A stretch of DNA of 64,000 nucleotides from Comamonas sp. NLF-1-9 (GCF_019195435.1 NZ_CP078069.1:1674001-1738000); one strand, 5' to 3'. Shown: positions 36,375-45,602, counted from the stretch's first letter. Notes: a model not told the origin generated them from the sequence alone. Made by a program: numbers and translations.

Positions 36375-39216
36375 GCTTGAATCTGAACACTTGCACTGCG
36401 TCCGTGGACGTCTGGGCGGCAGGCAGCGGCTTGAGCTCCCGCCCGTCGCCGCGGATGCTGCAGCCTTGAGCTTGTGCCATGGAGAATTCCAGCGGCACAT
36501 AAGCCGTCAGCGTCATCGACAGACTGCGCGCTGCAGCGTCGCTGTGCAAGTCACTGACGCGGCCGTTGGACTGCTGCAAATAGGGCAACTGCGTCGCGGC
36601 GTCGGCGGACGCATCAGCGCGGGTTGCAAGAAGCGCGTTGTCGCTGCCGAGCGTCACGTAGACCCCGTCCGGCCCCCGGTTCCAGCCGGCCACCGCGAGG
36701 CTGCGGGACAGGTCCGGAACACCCAGGCTCTGCGGCAGACGCACGGTGCGCAGGTGACCGTCACCACGCAAACGCCAGCCATCACCGTCGCGCGCAATCT
36801 CGTAGCTGTAGAAATCCTGTACCTTGCGCACGAAGTCCGTGGCATGTAGCGGGTGCAGCGGCCGTGCCAGCGCCCAGTCGTACACCTTGTGCAAGGCCTT
36901 GAGCGACGCCGGCTTGGAGGCCGAGTAGGTGTGGTAGTAAATGCCGACCGGCTTGATCCGGCGCGGCGCGTCGGTCATCTCGAAGCTCTCTATTGCACGC
37001 TCGAACCCGTAAAAAGGCCCATGCCACAGGTTGGTGTAAATGTTCTCGTTGGTGATTGGCGCGTAAACCTGCAGATAGCCGTTCTTGCGTATGCCCAGCG
37101 GCCCTATCGCGGTGAGCGAGGGGTTCATGCGGCTGATCGAAGTGTCACCGCCGTTGATGTTGAGCAAGCCAGCCTTGTAGGCAATCTCGAGCGCCTTGGC
37201 AGATGGCGTGGTGTCCCCCGTCCATTGGAACAGGCTCACTCGCTTGCCCTCTGGCGCCAAACGGCGGTTGATGTAGTCGCTGGACCCCACGATCTCCCGC
37301 TCCAGGTCGATCTTGTACCCCGGTATGTCCAGACCATAAGCCGCGTCGGTCTTGTCCGCCTTGGGCGCCACCTCCATGTCCCAAATGAACGGATGCGAGT
37401 AAGCGTGGCTGCCAATTTCCATGTATGGCAGCTTGAACATCGCCCGGGCGATGTCCTCAAGACGAGCGCTGAGCGCGGGATACAGCCCATCGGGGGCGAC
37501 TTCCGCCTCGATGATCGACATCGTCTGCGGGATGCGGTATTTCTCGAACACGCTGCGCAGCAACACCTGCGCGGCGGGTGGACTGCCGGCGAACTCCCCA
37601 AGGGAGGCAAAACCATCGCCGTCGACATGCACCAGGAGCATGCGGCGCCCGCTTTCCGTGGTCGTGTCGGGCACCGGCATCGGCGGCAAGCGCAGCGCCC
37701 GACGCAGGAAGGCAAACGGATCGACGATCCAGCGATAAGTCTCCGTGCCGGGAATGGCGCTGAGCACGTTCGGATCGAGCACAAAACCGCCCCAGGAGGT
37801 GATGGCAGCGGCGAGCATGCGGGCTTGGCCAACTCCGGAGTATTCCAGCAACGGTTGCACCTGCGGCGCGCCCGTTTCAGCAAGCTGGCTCAGGCCCGTT
37901 TGCAGGCTTGCGAGCGGAACAGGCGCTTCCAGCCCCATCATCGGATCGACGCTCGCCTGCATCAGCTTGGGTATCTGGTCAGCTGCAAAGGAAGGGTAGC
38001 TTGCGAGCCCGAGCTGACGGCGCAACGCCGGCCCCAGGTCCATTCCGTAGTTGCCCAAAATGGCGATTGGCAGTCCCGTACGCAGCACGGACTGCAACCA
38101 CAAGCGGTAATCGGCTTGCCGATCCGCCGGGATGAACCCGGAAAACCACGTCACCACCCCGGCAAAACGATCGCGATGCACCTGCGCAGGCAGGGGCTCA
38201 CGGACATCGGCATATTCGGTGACATAACCCATGTAGTTCAGCGGCATCTGAAGGTAGAGATGCGGGTTTGAATAAGACAGGGCCGCCACTTCATCGCCGT
38301 CGTAGAGCACCAGAATGCGCCGGGGCACCGGCTCGACCGCACCAACCCCTACCGTGGACAGTTCGGCATCGGCCACCCAGGGAATGAAGCCATCGGCCTT
38401 GATTTTCTGCGCCGTCAACCGTGCCAGTTCGCGGTCGTCCACCGGTACATAGTCGATGACGAGCACCGGCAGGGCGTCGCGCTCGCGCACTGTGCGCAAT
38501 TGGGCAAGCAGCCACTCGCGGTCCGCAGGTGGCACGGTCTCATAGCTTTTGCTCTGCGCGTTCCAGCGTTGGTAAAGCGACTCGGCCGCCACCATGTCGA
38601 CCTTGTCGCGCACCCGGGGCAGAACCTCGAAGCCGCGGTTGAGTATCAGGCGTATGCCGGGGAAACGGCGCGCCAGCATATCGATGACGCGCACCAGTCC
38701 TTCTTGCTGCGCCGCTTCATCGAAACCCTTGGCCAGGCGGTAGGAGTCGAGCGTGTCCAGAAAAAAACGGCGATACCCCTTGTCCCAGAGTGGCGCCACC
38801 ACCTGTGAAGCGAAGAACTCCGGCCAGCCCGGTGCGCTCAGGTCGATCACCTCGGACTGCCAGCCTTCGTTGCTTGCAAGCTTCCACTGAGGGGGAATCT
38901 GCGCGTAGTAGCTTCTGCCCTCCTGCACTTCACCCACTGAAACGTAGGCATACACCTGTTGCCCCGACGACGGCTGGATCAGTCCGGCGTGGTCCGGCTC
39001 GACGACCAGTACGTCGAAGACGCGAAACTCGCTCAAGGGCACACCGCTGCCGTAGTAAAGCGCTACCGACGGTGTGGCGCCCGCGTCCACGGCGAGGCAT
39101 AGGCCGGCCAACGCCAGGAACAGCGTTCGCGCAGTCGAGACCGCCGCTGCGAAGCAGGAAAACAGGAGGTGGAGGAACAATCGCACGGGCTGTACTTTAC
39201 TAAAATCAATCGACAT
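36331..39216 (-). CDS. pelA: Periplasmic Pel hydrolase/deacetylase PelA
   Basis: 961-residue bifunctional enzyme. A signal sequence (about 10-47) precedes the GH166-type alpha-1,4-N-acetylgalactosaminidase domain (about 50-300, with AAESLYQRW placing the likely acid at E212). A Rossmann-like segment follows, then a CE4 deacetylase: HVDGDGF with D532/D534 and SHAYSHP with H604/H608. All predicted metal and catalytic residues are intact and their spacing matches Pseudomonas PelA. The C-terminus is a jelly-roll domain. Deacetylation makes Pel cationic. The start is uncertain: ATGs at 39216, 39231 and 39240 are all in frame and none has a strong ribosome site. Confidence 0.95.
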   Translation of the reverse strand: MSIDFSKVQPVRLFLHLLFSCFAAAVSTARTLFLALAGLCLAVDAGATPSVALYYGSGVPLSEFRVFDVLVVEPDHAGLIQPSSGQQVYAYVSVGEVQEGRSYYAQIPPQWKLASNEGWQSEVIDLSAPGWPEFFASQVVAPLWDKGYRRFFLDTLDSYRLAKGFDEAAQQEGLVRVIDMLARRFPGIRLILNRGFEVLPRVRDKVDMVAAESLYQRWNAQSKSYETVPPADREWLLAQLRTVRERDALPVLVIDYVPVDDRELARLTAQKIKADGFIPWVADAELSTVGVGAVEPVPRRILVLYDGDEVAALSYSNPHLYLQMPLNYMGYVTEYADVREPLPAQVHRDRFAGVVTWFSGFIPADRQADYRLWLQSVLRTGLPIAILGNYGMDLGPALRRQLGLASYPSFAADQIPKLMQASVDPMMGLEAPVPLASLQTGLSQLAETGAPQVQPLLEYSGVGQARMLAAAITSWGGFVLDPNVLSAIPGTETYRWIVDPFAFLRRALRLPPMPVPDTTTESGRRMLLVHVDGDGFASLGEFAGSPPAAQVLLRSVFEKYRIPQTMSIIEAEVAPDGLYPALSARLEDIARAMFKLPYMEIGSHAYSHPFIWDMEVAPKADKTDAAYGLDIPGYKIDLEREIVGSSDYINRRLAPEGKRVSLFQWTGDTTPSAKALEIAYKAGLLNINGGDTSISRMNPSLTAIGPLGIRKNGYLQVYAPITNENIYTNLWHGPFYGFERAIESFEMTDAPRRIKPVGIYYHTYSASKPASLKALHKVYDWALARPLHPLHATDFVRKVQDFYSYEIARDGDGWRLRGDGHLRTVRLPQSLGVPDLSRSLAVAGWNRGPDGVYVTLGSDNALLATRADASADAATQLPYLQQSNGRVSDLHSDAAARSLSMTLTAYVPLEFSMAQAQGCSIRGDGRELKPLPAAQTSTDAVQVFRFKHAQTLRLEINCATR

Positions 39217-39309
39217 GAAGCCAATGATCATCGTCAACATTTGCAAACAAAGAGAGGCAAAGAGGGCCGCAGGTGCTAGAAACGCGGTTGGTTGCAGGGA
39301 GGTTTTTTC
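39217..39309. promoter_or_regulatory. Divergent control region between pelA and the epimerase gene
   Basis: 93 bp must hold both promoters. On the plus strand a GGGAGG ribosome site lies at 39297-39302. AT-rich stretches flank TTTGCAAACAAAG at about 39240-39252. On the minus strand TTGACG near 39236 could be a -35, but its -10 would fall inside the chosen pelA start, which suggests a later start or another promoter. I found no FleQ-like palindrome. Confidence 0.4.
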
Positions 39310-40359
39310 TTGATTCTCTTGACAGGCGGGGCCGGCTATATCGGCTCACACATGTACCTTGCCTTGTCCCAGGCCGGACAAGCCAGCGTCCTGCTGGACA
39401 ATTTCAGCAACAGCCATCCGCAGGTGCTGGAGCGGCTCGCAAGCATCACCGGAAAAGCCCCTTTGTGCATCCGCGGTGACGTGCGCGACAGTGCCTTGCT
39501 GAAAGAGATTTTTGCGCGGCATCGAATCAGCGCCGTGGTGCATTTCGCCGCGCTCAAGGCAGTGGCGCAATCGGTCGAGAAGCCGTTGGATTATTACGAC
39601 AACAACGTCGGCGGCACGATGTCCCTGATGCGCGCCATGGCCGCGGCGGATGTGCGCACACTGGTGTTTTCGTCGTCGGCTACCGTGTATGGCGACCCCG
39701 ACAGCGTCCCCGTTCGCGAAGACGCGCCGCTGCGCGCAACCAACCCCTACGGTTGGACCAAGCTCATGATGGAGCAAATCCTTGCAGACGTGGATCGCGC
39801 CGAGCCTGGACGCTGGCGCATCGCCCGGCTGCGCTACTTCAACCCTGTCGGTGCGCACGAAAGCGGCCTGATCGGCGAGGACCCGCGGGGCATACCGAAC
39901 AACCTCATGCCCTACGTGGCCCAGGTGGCCGCAGGGCAGAGGGAACGCCTGAACGTATATGGCAACGACTATCCCACGCCCGATGGCACGGGAGTGCGCG
40001 ACTACATTCATGTGTGCGACCTCGCCGAGGGCCACATCGCGGCGCTTGACTACCTGCGCTCCCATCCAGGCATGCTGACTGTCAACCTGGGAACCGGCAA
40101 GCCGGCTTCGGTGCTGGACATGGTGGCCAGTTTCGAGCGCGCGAGCGGCAGACCCGTGCCCTACACCGTTGCCGCACGCCGCCCCGGCGACGTCGCGCAG
40201 TGCTGGGCCGACGCTTCACTTGCGCAAACCCTGCTCGGTTGGCGTGCGCGGCGCGACACCGACGCCATGTGCCGCGACACCTGGCGCTGGCAGAACCACG
40301 CGAACCCATCGAATCCAGGCCGGACGTCGGACACCGACGACGCCTCGGCGAATGCCTGA
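39310..40359 (+). CDS. GalE-type UDP-sugar 4-epimerase, Pel-linked
   Basis: 349-residue extended SDR. TTG 39310 was chosen because GGGAGG lies 7 bases upstream and it begins exactly MILLTGGAGYIGSH, the NAD-binding motif. Catalytic S123 and Y147-x3-K151 (NPYGWTK) are intact. At the position of E. coli GalE Y299, which limits substrate size, this protein has C298 (GDVAQCWADAS), as in human GALE, which also accepts UDP-GalNAc/GlcNAc. This supports a role like PelX, making UDP-GalNAc for PelF. The stop overlaps an in-frame ATG of the next gene. Confidence 0.88.
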   Translation: MILLTGGAGYIGSHMYLALSQAGQASVLLDNFSNSHPQVLERLASITGKAPLCIRGDVRDSALLKEIFARHRISAVVHFAALKAVAQSVEKPLDYYDNNVGGTMSLMRAMAAADVRTLVFSSSATVYGDPDSVPVREDAPLRATNPYGWTKLMMEQILADVDRAEPGRWRIARLRYFNPVGAHESGLIGEDPRGIPNNLMPYVAQVAAGQRERLNVYGNDYPTPDGTGVRDYIHVCDLAEGHIAALDYLRSHPGMLTVNLGTGKPASVLDMVASFERASGRPVPYTVAARRPGDVAQCWADASLAQTLLGWRARRDTDAMCRDTWRWQNHANPSNPGRTSDTDDASANA

Positions 40360-40381
40360 CTCATCGTGCGAAAGCTGCCTC

Positions 40382-42211
40382 ATGAAACGCCTTGCCCTTT
40401 CATCCCCGCGATACCGCCCGCTGGCGCTCTTGTCCTGCGTATTGCTGGCAGCCTGCGGCGGCGGCATGGTTGACGGCGTTGCCGAGCCCTACCCTGACGC
40501 CCCTGGGCTACCCCAGCCTGCGCCCGTCTTGCCCTTTGTGCCCAGCGCCGACGATCTGCCTGCCCCCACAACGGCTAGCTATCCATACGCCGGCACTTCG
40601 CTGCTGCAGATGGCACTTCGCTATCAGCCAACACCGGTCAGCGGCGCGGGCTATTACTTCTCCGCCGATGGCACGTGCTCCAGGCAGGACACGCCGCCGG
40701 TTGCCACTTATCCCAACGGTCTGGTGACCCTCGATACAGTGAACTTGGACGTCAGCAAGACCGACCAATGTGAGCCCGAGATCATGGTCCGCGCACGGAT
40801 CGGCGATGGCCCCTCGGCGTGGGAATCAGACGCCAGGATGCGCTTGCGCGGCAGCAGCACGCGCGAGGCCAGGCTCAAGTCCTACCGGGTCAAGCTGGCG
40901 GGCAGCGCCAAGTGGATGAACGAAACCACATTCCAGTTGAACAAGCACCCATTTGACCTGAGCCGGGTGCGCAACAAGCTGGCTTTCGACCTGATGCAAA
41001 CCGTGCCGCATCTGCCCAGTCTCGGGACCCAGTTCGTGCACATGTCCTATGACGACGGCCAGGGCACCCCTGTCAACATGGGTCTGTACACCCACGTCGA
41101 AAAGATGGGCAGCAAGGACTATCTGCAGCGCCGTGGCTGGGTGGCAGGCTCCAACGTCTACAAGGCCGAGGACTTCAGCTTCGAGATGCCCGAAGGAGGG
41201 GAATTTGCCTTGAAACCCGACGGCAACGCGGGCCCGGATTTCGAAAAGGTGCTCTCCATCGAATCGGATTCGGGCGACCATCGCGCCATCGTCCATCTGA
41301 CGCGCGCGCTCGGCGACGAGACCCAGGACTTCAACACGGTTTTCCGCACCCACTTCAATACCAACAACTATCTGAGCTGGCTGGCATCGGTCATTCTCCT
41401 TGGCAATTCGGATACGCAGAACCAGAACTACGGGCTCTATCAGCCGCTGGGAAGCGAGAAGTTCTACTTCACACCTTGGGATTACGACGGCGCGCTGGGC
41501 TATGCAGACCAGCCTGGCGTGGAAAAGTACCCCGACTGGAACCGCGGCATCAGCAATTGGTGGATCAATCTCTTGCACCGCCGCTTCATGGAGCAACCGG
41601 GCAATCTGGCTTTGCTCAAGGCGGCTGTCGATGAGATCCACGACAAGTACCTGACGCGGGCCCACATCAAGACCCTGCTCGACGGCTACCGCCCATTGGT
41701 CGAGCCCTTGCTTGCCACGCAGCCCGACCTCAGTGAACTCTCCGTCTCCACGACCGATACGTCAGCACCCATGGACCAGTGGAGCCGGGAATACGCCAGG
41801 CTCGTCGAAGTGATTGACGACAACTACCGCGATTTCGTGGACAGCCTGCAGCGACCCATGCCCTTCTGGCTGACGGAGCGGGCGGACGACAGCGGCGCCT
41901 TGAACATTGAATGGGGATGGCCTCAGCCTTTCCACCCCCAGGGCCAAGCGATACGCTACAGCGCGCTGGTCGCCCGGGTCGAGACGGGCCAGACGCCGTT
42001 TTCGCCTTCGAGCATCGTGCGTGAACAACACGGTATCGACGGGACGCACTGGAACGCCGGGGCGCTGGCGCCGGGCAAGTATCTGATCAAGGTGCTCGCC
42101 AGCGACCCGCAAGGCCACACCACCTATGGCTTTGACACCATCACTCTGGAAGGCGCGCAGTTGTTTGGCGTGCATTGCGTGAACATGCCCGGCGCCACGC
42201 CGTGCAATTGA
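40382..42211 (+). CDS. CotH-family lipoprotein next to the pel locus
   Basis: 609 residues. Signal peptide and lipobox (LALLSCVLLAAC25) precede a CotH-like domain (about 150-500): MRLRGSSTREARLKSYRVKL, FQLNKHPFDLSRVRNKLAFDL, NMGLYTHVEKM, then YFTPWDYDGALG, which contains the acidic W-D-x-D motif expected near the metal site. The C-terminal 100 residues form a beta-rich domain. CotH of Bacillus spores is a protein kinase; other members have unknown substrates. Co-transcription with the epimerase (start 22 bp after its stop) suggests a surface role connected with Pel. An ATG at 40352 is also possible. Confidence 0.78.
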   Translation: MKRLALSSPRYRPLALLSCVLLAACGGGMVDGVAEPYPDAPGLPQPAPVLPFVPSADDLPAPTTASYPYAGTSLLQMALRYQPTPVSGAGYYFSADGTCSRQDTPPVATYPNGLVTLDTVNLDVSKTDQCEPEIMVRARIGDGPSAWESDARMRLRGSSTREARLKSYRVKLAGSAKWMNETTFQLNKHPFDLSRVRNKLAFDLMQTVPHLPSLGTQFVHMSYDDGQGTPVNMGLYTHVEKMGSKDYLQRRGWVAGSNVYKAEDFSFEMPEGGEFALKPDGNAGPDFEKVLSIESDSGDHRAIVHLTRALGDETQDFNTVFRTHFNTNNYLSWLASVILLGNSDTQNQNYGLYQPLGSEKFYFTPWDYDGALGYADQPGVEKYPDWNRGISNWWINLLHRRFMEQPGNLALLKAAVDEIHDKYLTRAHIKTLLDGYRPLVEPLLATQPDLSELSVSTTDTSAPMDQWSREYARLVEVIDDNYRDFVDSLQRPMPFWLTERADDSGALNIEWGWPQPFHPQGQAIRYSALVARVETGQTPFSPSSIVREQHGIDGTHWNAGALAPGKYLIKVLASDPQGHTTYGFDTITLEGAQLFGVHCVNMPGATPCN

Positions 42212-42262
42212 GGGCAGCTACCCGTTTCCGCTACCCGAACAGACTACAATCGCGGGCTTCGC

Positions 42263-42353
<91 letters not shown>

Positions 42354-42436
42354 GAATTTCCAGCCCGTGGCCGCTGATCCGGGCCCGGCCCTCGGCGGGT
42401 CCGCATCGCACCCCATCGCTCCTGTTTCACGGCACA

Positions 42437-43174
42437 GTGACTGCACCCTCCCCCGGCTGGCGGCTGCGCGACATTGGCCTGCGCCGCGGCCAGCGCACGA
42501 TCTTCCAGAATCTGAACCTCGACCTGGACGAAGCGCGCATCGCGCTGATCGGGCACAACGGAGCGGGCAAGTCCAGCCTGCTGCGCCTGCTCGTGGGACT
42601 GGACACGCCGCAGCAAGGCAGCCTGAGCTGGGCCGGACAAACTGCCCACGCCGCGCGCCGCACCCATACGCTCGGCGGCGGGCGGCTTGCAAGCCTGATG
42701 TTTCAGAACCCGGACGACCAGATCATCTTTCCGACGGTCGCGGAGGAACTGCAATTGTCCTGGAGCAGCGCCCACGGCGGCGATCGCAAGGCAGCTCGTC
42801 GCGGGGCGCTGCAATTTCTCGAGCAACGCGGCCTGCTGCACTGGGCCGACAGAGCCATGGGCACCTTGAGCCAGGGCGAGCGCCAATCGGTGTGCTGGCT
42901 GGCCATGCTGCTCGCCAAACCGCGGGTGCTGCTGCTCGACGAGCCCTACGCCAGCCTGGACCTGCCGGGCCAGTTGCGCCTGGAGGCCGACGTGGGCCGC
43001 TGCGCGCAGCAGGTGATCGTCTCGACCCATGTGCTGCATCCGGTGCGCGACTTTGGGCGCGTGATCTGGCTGGAAGACGGCCGGGTGCGGGCCGACGGTC
43101 CTGGCCTGGAAATTTGCGCCGCGTATGAGGCACAGGCACGGCGCCAATTTGCCGACACCGCCGGCGCCGCGTGA
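42437..43174 (+). CDS. ECF-type ABC transporter ATPase (BioM/CbiO-like)
   Basis: 245-residue ATPase. Walker A GHNGAGKS is at 39-46, FQNPDDQIIFPTVAEEL is the CbiO/ECF-type Q-loop region, the signature is LSQGERQ and Walker B is VLLLDEPYASLD. GTG start. The stop overlaps the permease start (GTGA). The pair is the energising module for vitamin or metal uptake; BioMN is the closest remembered match, but no substrate-binding S component (BioY) is in the window, so the substrate is uncertain. Confidence 0.85.
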   Translation: MTAPSPGWRLRDIGLRRGQRTIFQNLNLDLDEARIALIGHNGAGKSSLLRLLVGLDTPQQGSLSWAGQTAHAARRTHTLGGGRLASLMFQNPDDQIIFPTVAEELQLSWSSAHGGDRKAARRGALQFLEQRGLLHWADRAMGTLSQGERQSVCWLAMLLAKPRVLLLDEPYASLDLPGQLRLEADVGRCAQQVIVSTHVLHPVRDFGRVIWLEDGRVRADGPGLEICAAYEAQARRQFADTAGAA

Positions 43175-43773
43175 GCATGGGCAGTCTCTACAGCGAATGC
43201 ATCACCTGGCTGCACCATTGGCGCGCAGGAACCAAGTTGCTGGCGCTGTCCCTGGCTGGGATGTTGCTGTTTGCCACCAGCCAGCCCGCTGCGCTGGCCG
43301 CCGCTTCGCTGTTCTGCACGGCGCTCTATGCAAGCCTGGGACAGGCCACGCTGGGCTCGCGGCGGCTGCTGGCGTCGGTCCTCGCCGCGGCAGCGCTGGT
43401 CGCGGCGTTCCACGCCTGGATGGGCAGCTGGCAAGTGGGGCTGGCGAGCGCCTTGCGCCTGGCCAGCGTCTGCATGCTCGGCATCGCCTTCACGGCCACC
43501 ACGCGCAGCAGCGACATCGTCGAAGTGCTGCAGCGCCTGCTGGCGCCACTGCGCCCGCTGGGCGTGCGGCCGCAGCAGCTGTCGCTGCAACTGGCCTTGA
43601 TGCTGCGTTTTACCGAGCATTTCTTCATCCAGTGGAAAAAGCTTGCCGAAGCACACCGCGTGCGCACCGGCCGCGCCGGCGGTTTGCGGCTGATTGCGCC
43701 CCTCACCGTGCAGATGCTCAAGACCATGCGCAGCGCCGGCGACGCACTCTACGTGCGCCTGGGGCGGGACTGA
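43171..43773 (+). CDS. ECF transporter T-component (BioN-like permease)
   Basis: 200-residue integral protein with about 5 spans. It carries the coupling-helix region near the end (FFIQWKKLAEAHRVRTGRAG), where ECF T-components have an A-R-x type motif that contacts the ATPases. It begins at GTG 43171 within the ATPase stop codon. Smaller than CbiQ, similar in size to BioN. Confidence 0.8.
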   Translation: MSMGSLYSECITWLHHWRAGTKLLALSLAGMLLFATSQPAALAAASLFCTALYASLGQATLGSRRLLASVLAAAALVAAFHAWMGSWQVGLASALRLASVCMLGIAFTATTRSSDIVEVLQRLLAPLRPLGVRPQQLSLQLALMLRFTEHFFIQWKKLAEAHRVRTGRAGGLRLIAPLTVQMLKTMRSAGDALYVRLGRD

Positions 43774-43810
43774 GGCTGCGCGACGCGCGAGGGGCTTGTT
43801 CAGCGTCGCC

Positions 43811-44359
43811 CTATGCGCCTTCCTTCAGATGGCTGGCAAAGGCCTTGCGAAACTTCCCCACCTTGGGCGCCACCACAAAACTGCAGTACGCCTGGTTGGG
43901 GTTGTTGCGGTAGTACTCCTGGTGGTAGCTTTCCGCCGGCCAGAAGGCGGCTAGCGGCACGATCTCGGTCACGATGGGCGCGTTGTACGCGCCCTCGGCC
44001 TCCAGCTTGCGCACCATCGCGCGCGCGATCTGGCCGTGCTCGGGCTCGCTGTAATAGATGCCGCTGCGATACTGCGTACCCACGTCGTTGCCCTGGCGGT
44101 CAAGCTGCGTTGGGTCGTGCGTGGCAAAGAAGATCTCGAGCACGCTGTGCAGGCTGATCTGCGAGGGATCAAAGCGCAACTGCACCACCTCGACGCAGCC
44201 GGTGCTGCCGGAGCAGACCTCTTCGTAGCTCGGCGCGCGCCCCACTTTGCCATTGGCATAGCCGCTTTGCAGCCCGGTGATGCCGCGCACCCGCTCGAAA
44301 ACCGCCTCGGTACACCAAAAGCAGCCGCCGCCCAGCGTGATGACTTGTTCGCTCGCCAC
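43811..44359 (-). CDS. msrA: Peptide methionine-S-sulfoxide reductase MsrA
   Basis: 182-residue repair enzyme that reduces methionine-S-sulfoxide. The catalytic motif GGCFWC has C13. YHQEYYRNNPNQAYCSFV near the C-terminus is typical and supplies a likely recycling Cys. The GTG at 44359 was chosen because AAGGAG lies 6 bases upstream, so the protein begins MASEQVITLGGGCFWC; the upstream open frame is shadow. Confidence 0.95.
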   Translation of the reverse strand: MASEQVITLGGGCFWCTEAVFERVRGITGLQSGYANGKVGRAPSYEEVCSGSTGCVEVVQLRFDPSQISLHSVLEIFFATHDPTQLDRQGNDVGTQYRSGIYYSEPEHGQIARAMVRKLEAEGAYNAPIVTEIVPLAAFWPAESYHQEYYRNNPNQAYCSFVVAPKVGKFRKAFASHLKEGA

Positions 44360-44475
44360 AATGCACTCCTTGAAAACCGGCTGTAGCGTGGCGGATTCCC
44401 GCGGCGCAGCGCCAACCGTACTGCCTAAAATAGCAGGTTTGCCACCGTGCCGTGGTCTGCCTTCGGAGTAACTGC

Positions 44476-45183
44476 ATGAATCTGCCCTTGAACACGCTCG
44501 CCGACCCCAGCGATCGCCTCGAGCAGGCGCGCTACAACATGATCGAGCAACAGGTGCGCCCCTGGGACGTCTCCGACGCACAAGTGCTGGAAGTGATGCA
44601 ACGCCTGCACCGGGAGGATTTCGTGCCCGCGCCCTACCGCGACATGGCGTTCACCGACATGGAGATCCCGCTGCACGACGACCCGGTCGAAGCCATCCGG
44701 CTCGGTCAGATCATGCTGGCGCCGCGTGTCGAGGCGCGCATGCTGCAAGACCTCAAGCTCAAGGCCAGCGACCGCGTGCTCGAGATCGGCGCCGGTTCGG
44801 GCTTCATGGCCGCGATGCTGGCCAGCCTGACGGCAGAGGTCACCTCGCTCGAAATCGAAGAACGGCTGGTGCGCATGGCCAGCACCAACCTGGCCCAGGC
44901 TGGCATCACCAACGCGCGCGTGCTGCATGCCAACGGCGCCGAGGCGATCGCCGGCGGCCCCTACGACGTGGTCGTGCTCAGCGGTTCGGTCGCCCATGTG
45001 CCGCAGCCCTTGCTCGACCTGCTTGCGCCGGGCGGCCGGCTCGGTGCCATCGTCGGCTTCAAACCGATGATGCGCGCAACCTTCATGGAACGCAGCGGCA
45101 AGGGGTTTGGCACCACCGAGCCCTGGGACGTGGTCACCGCGCGGCTGCGCCACTTCCCGCAGCCGTCTCAGTTCAAGTTCTGA
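44476..45183 (+). CDS. Protein-L-isoaspartate O-methyltransferase-like protein
   Basis: 235-residue SAM-dependent methyltransferase of the PCMT family. The SAM motif is VLEIGAGSGFMAAMLA, with FVPAPYRDMAFTDMEIPL and RMLQDLKL before it. The family-typical substrate-Ser region is altered (DDPVEAIRLGQIMLAPR instead of a TISQP-type motif), so classic isoaspartyl repair activity is doubtful; many betaproteobacterial members share this change. It is followed by a rhodanese gene after 17 bp. Confidence 0.85.
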   Translation: MNLPLNTLADPSDRLEQARYNMIEQQVRPWDVSDAQVLEVMQRLHREDFVPAPYRDMAFTDMEIPLHDDPVEAIRLGQIMLAPRVEARMLQDLKLKASDRVLEIGAGSGFMAAMLASLTAEVTSLEIEERLVRMASTNLAQAGITNARVLHANGAEAIAGGPYDVVVLSGSVAHVPQPLLDLLAPGGRLGAIVGFKPMMRATFMERSGKGFGTTEPWDVVTARLRHFPQPSQFKF

Positions 45184-45200
45184 GCGCACGCCTGCCTGCC

Positions 45201-45539
45201 ATGGTCCCGCAGGTGCGCCCTCGCGATCTCGAGGCCTGGCTGGCCGCCCGCCACGACCGCAAGCCCGTGCTGCTCGACGTGCGAGAACCCTGGGAGCTGC
45301 AACGCGCGCACGTCGCCCCGCGCGGCCTGGAATGCATCAGCATCCCCATGGCAGCGCTGCCCGCGCGCCTGGCAGAACTGGACAAAACCCGCCCGCTGGC
45401 CTGCCTGTGCCATCTCGGCGGGCGCAGCATGCAGGTAGCGCTTTATCTTCAGCAGCAGGGCTTCGAGGATGTCGCCAACGTGGCGGGCGGCATCCATGCA
45501 TGGTCGCTCGAGCTTGACCCGGACATTCCCTGCTACTGA
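45201..45539 (+). CDS. Single-domain rhodanese-like sulfurtransferase
   Basis: 112 residues. It starts VRPRDLEAWLA and has the rhodanese LLDVREPWELQRAHV strand-loop and the active-site loop CLCHLGGRSMQ with the catalytic Cys. The gene is intact: its stop lies within the 57-bp integrase remnant read on the other strand, so the insertion left the coding sequence whole but replaced everything downstream. Confidence 0.92.
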   Translation: MVPQVRPRDLEAWLAARHDRKPVLLDVREPWELQRAHVAPRGLECISIPMAALPARLAELDKTRPLACLCHLGGRSMQVALYLQQQGFEDVANVAGGIHAWSLELDPDIPCY

Positions 45540-45589
45540 GCTGCTGGCGCGCAAACTGTCTTGCGGCAGCCCAGGTCAGACAAGGGCAT
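45533..45589 (-). pseudogene. 5' remnant of a second tyrosine integrase
   Basis: Too short for ordinary gene finding. On the minus strand ATG 45589 starts MPLSDLGCRKTVCAPAAQ and stops. The intact integrase at 53028-54251 starts MPLSDITCRKAVCPPE, so 11 of the first 14 residues agree before similarity ends. The DNA upstream of this ATG (45590-45730) also matches the intact integrase's upstream region. A related element once sat here and nearly all of it has been lost. Confidence 0.8.
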
Positions 45590-45602
45590 GGGGCTGATTT
45601 GC

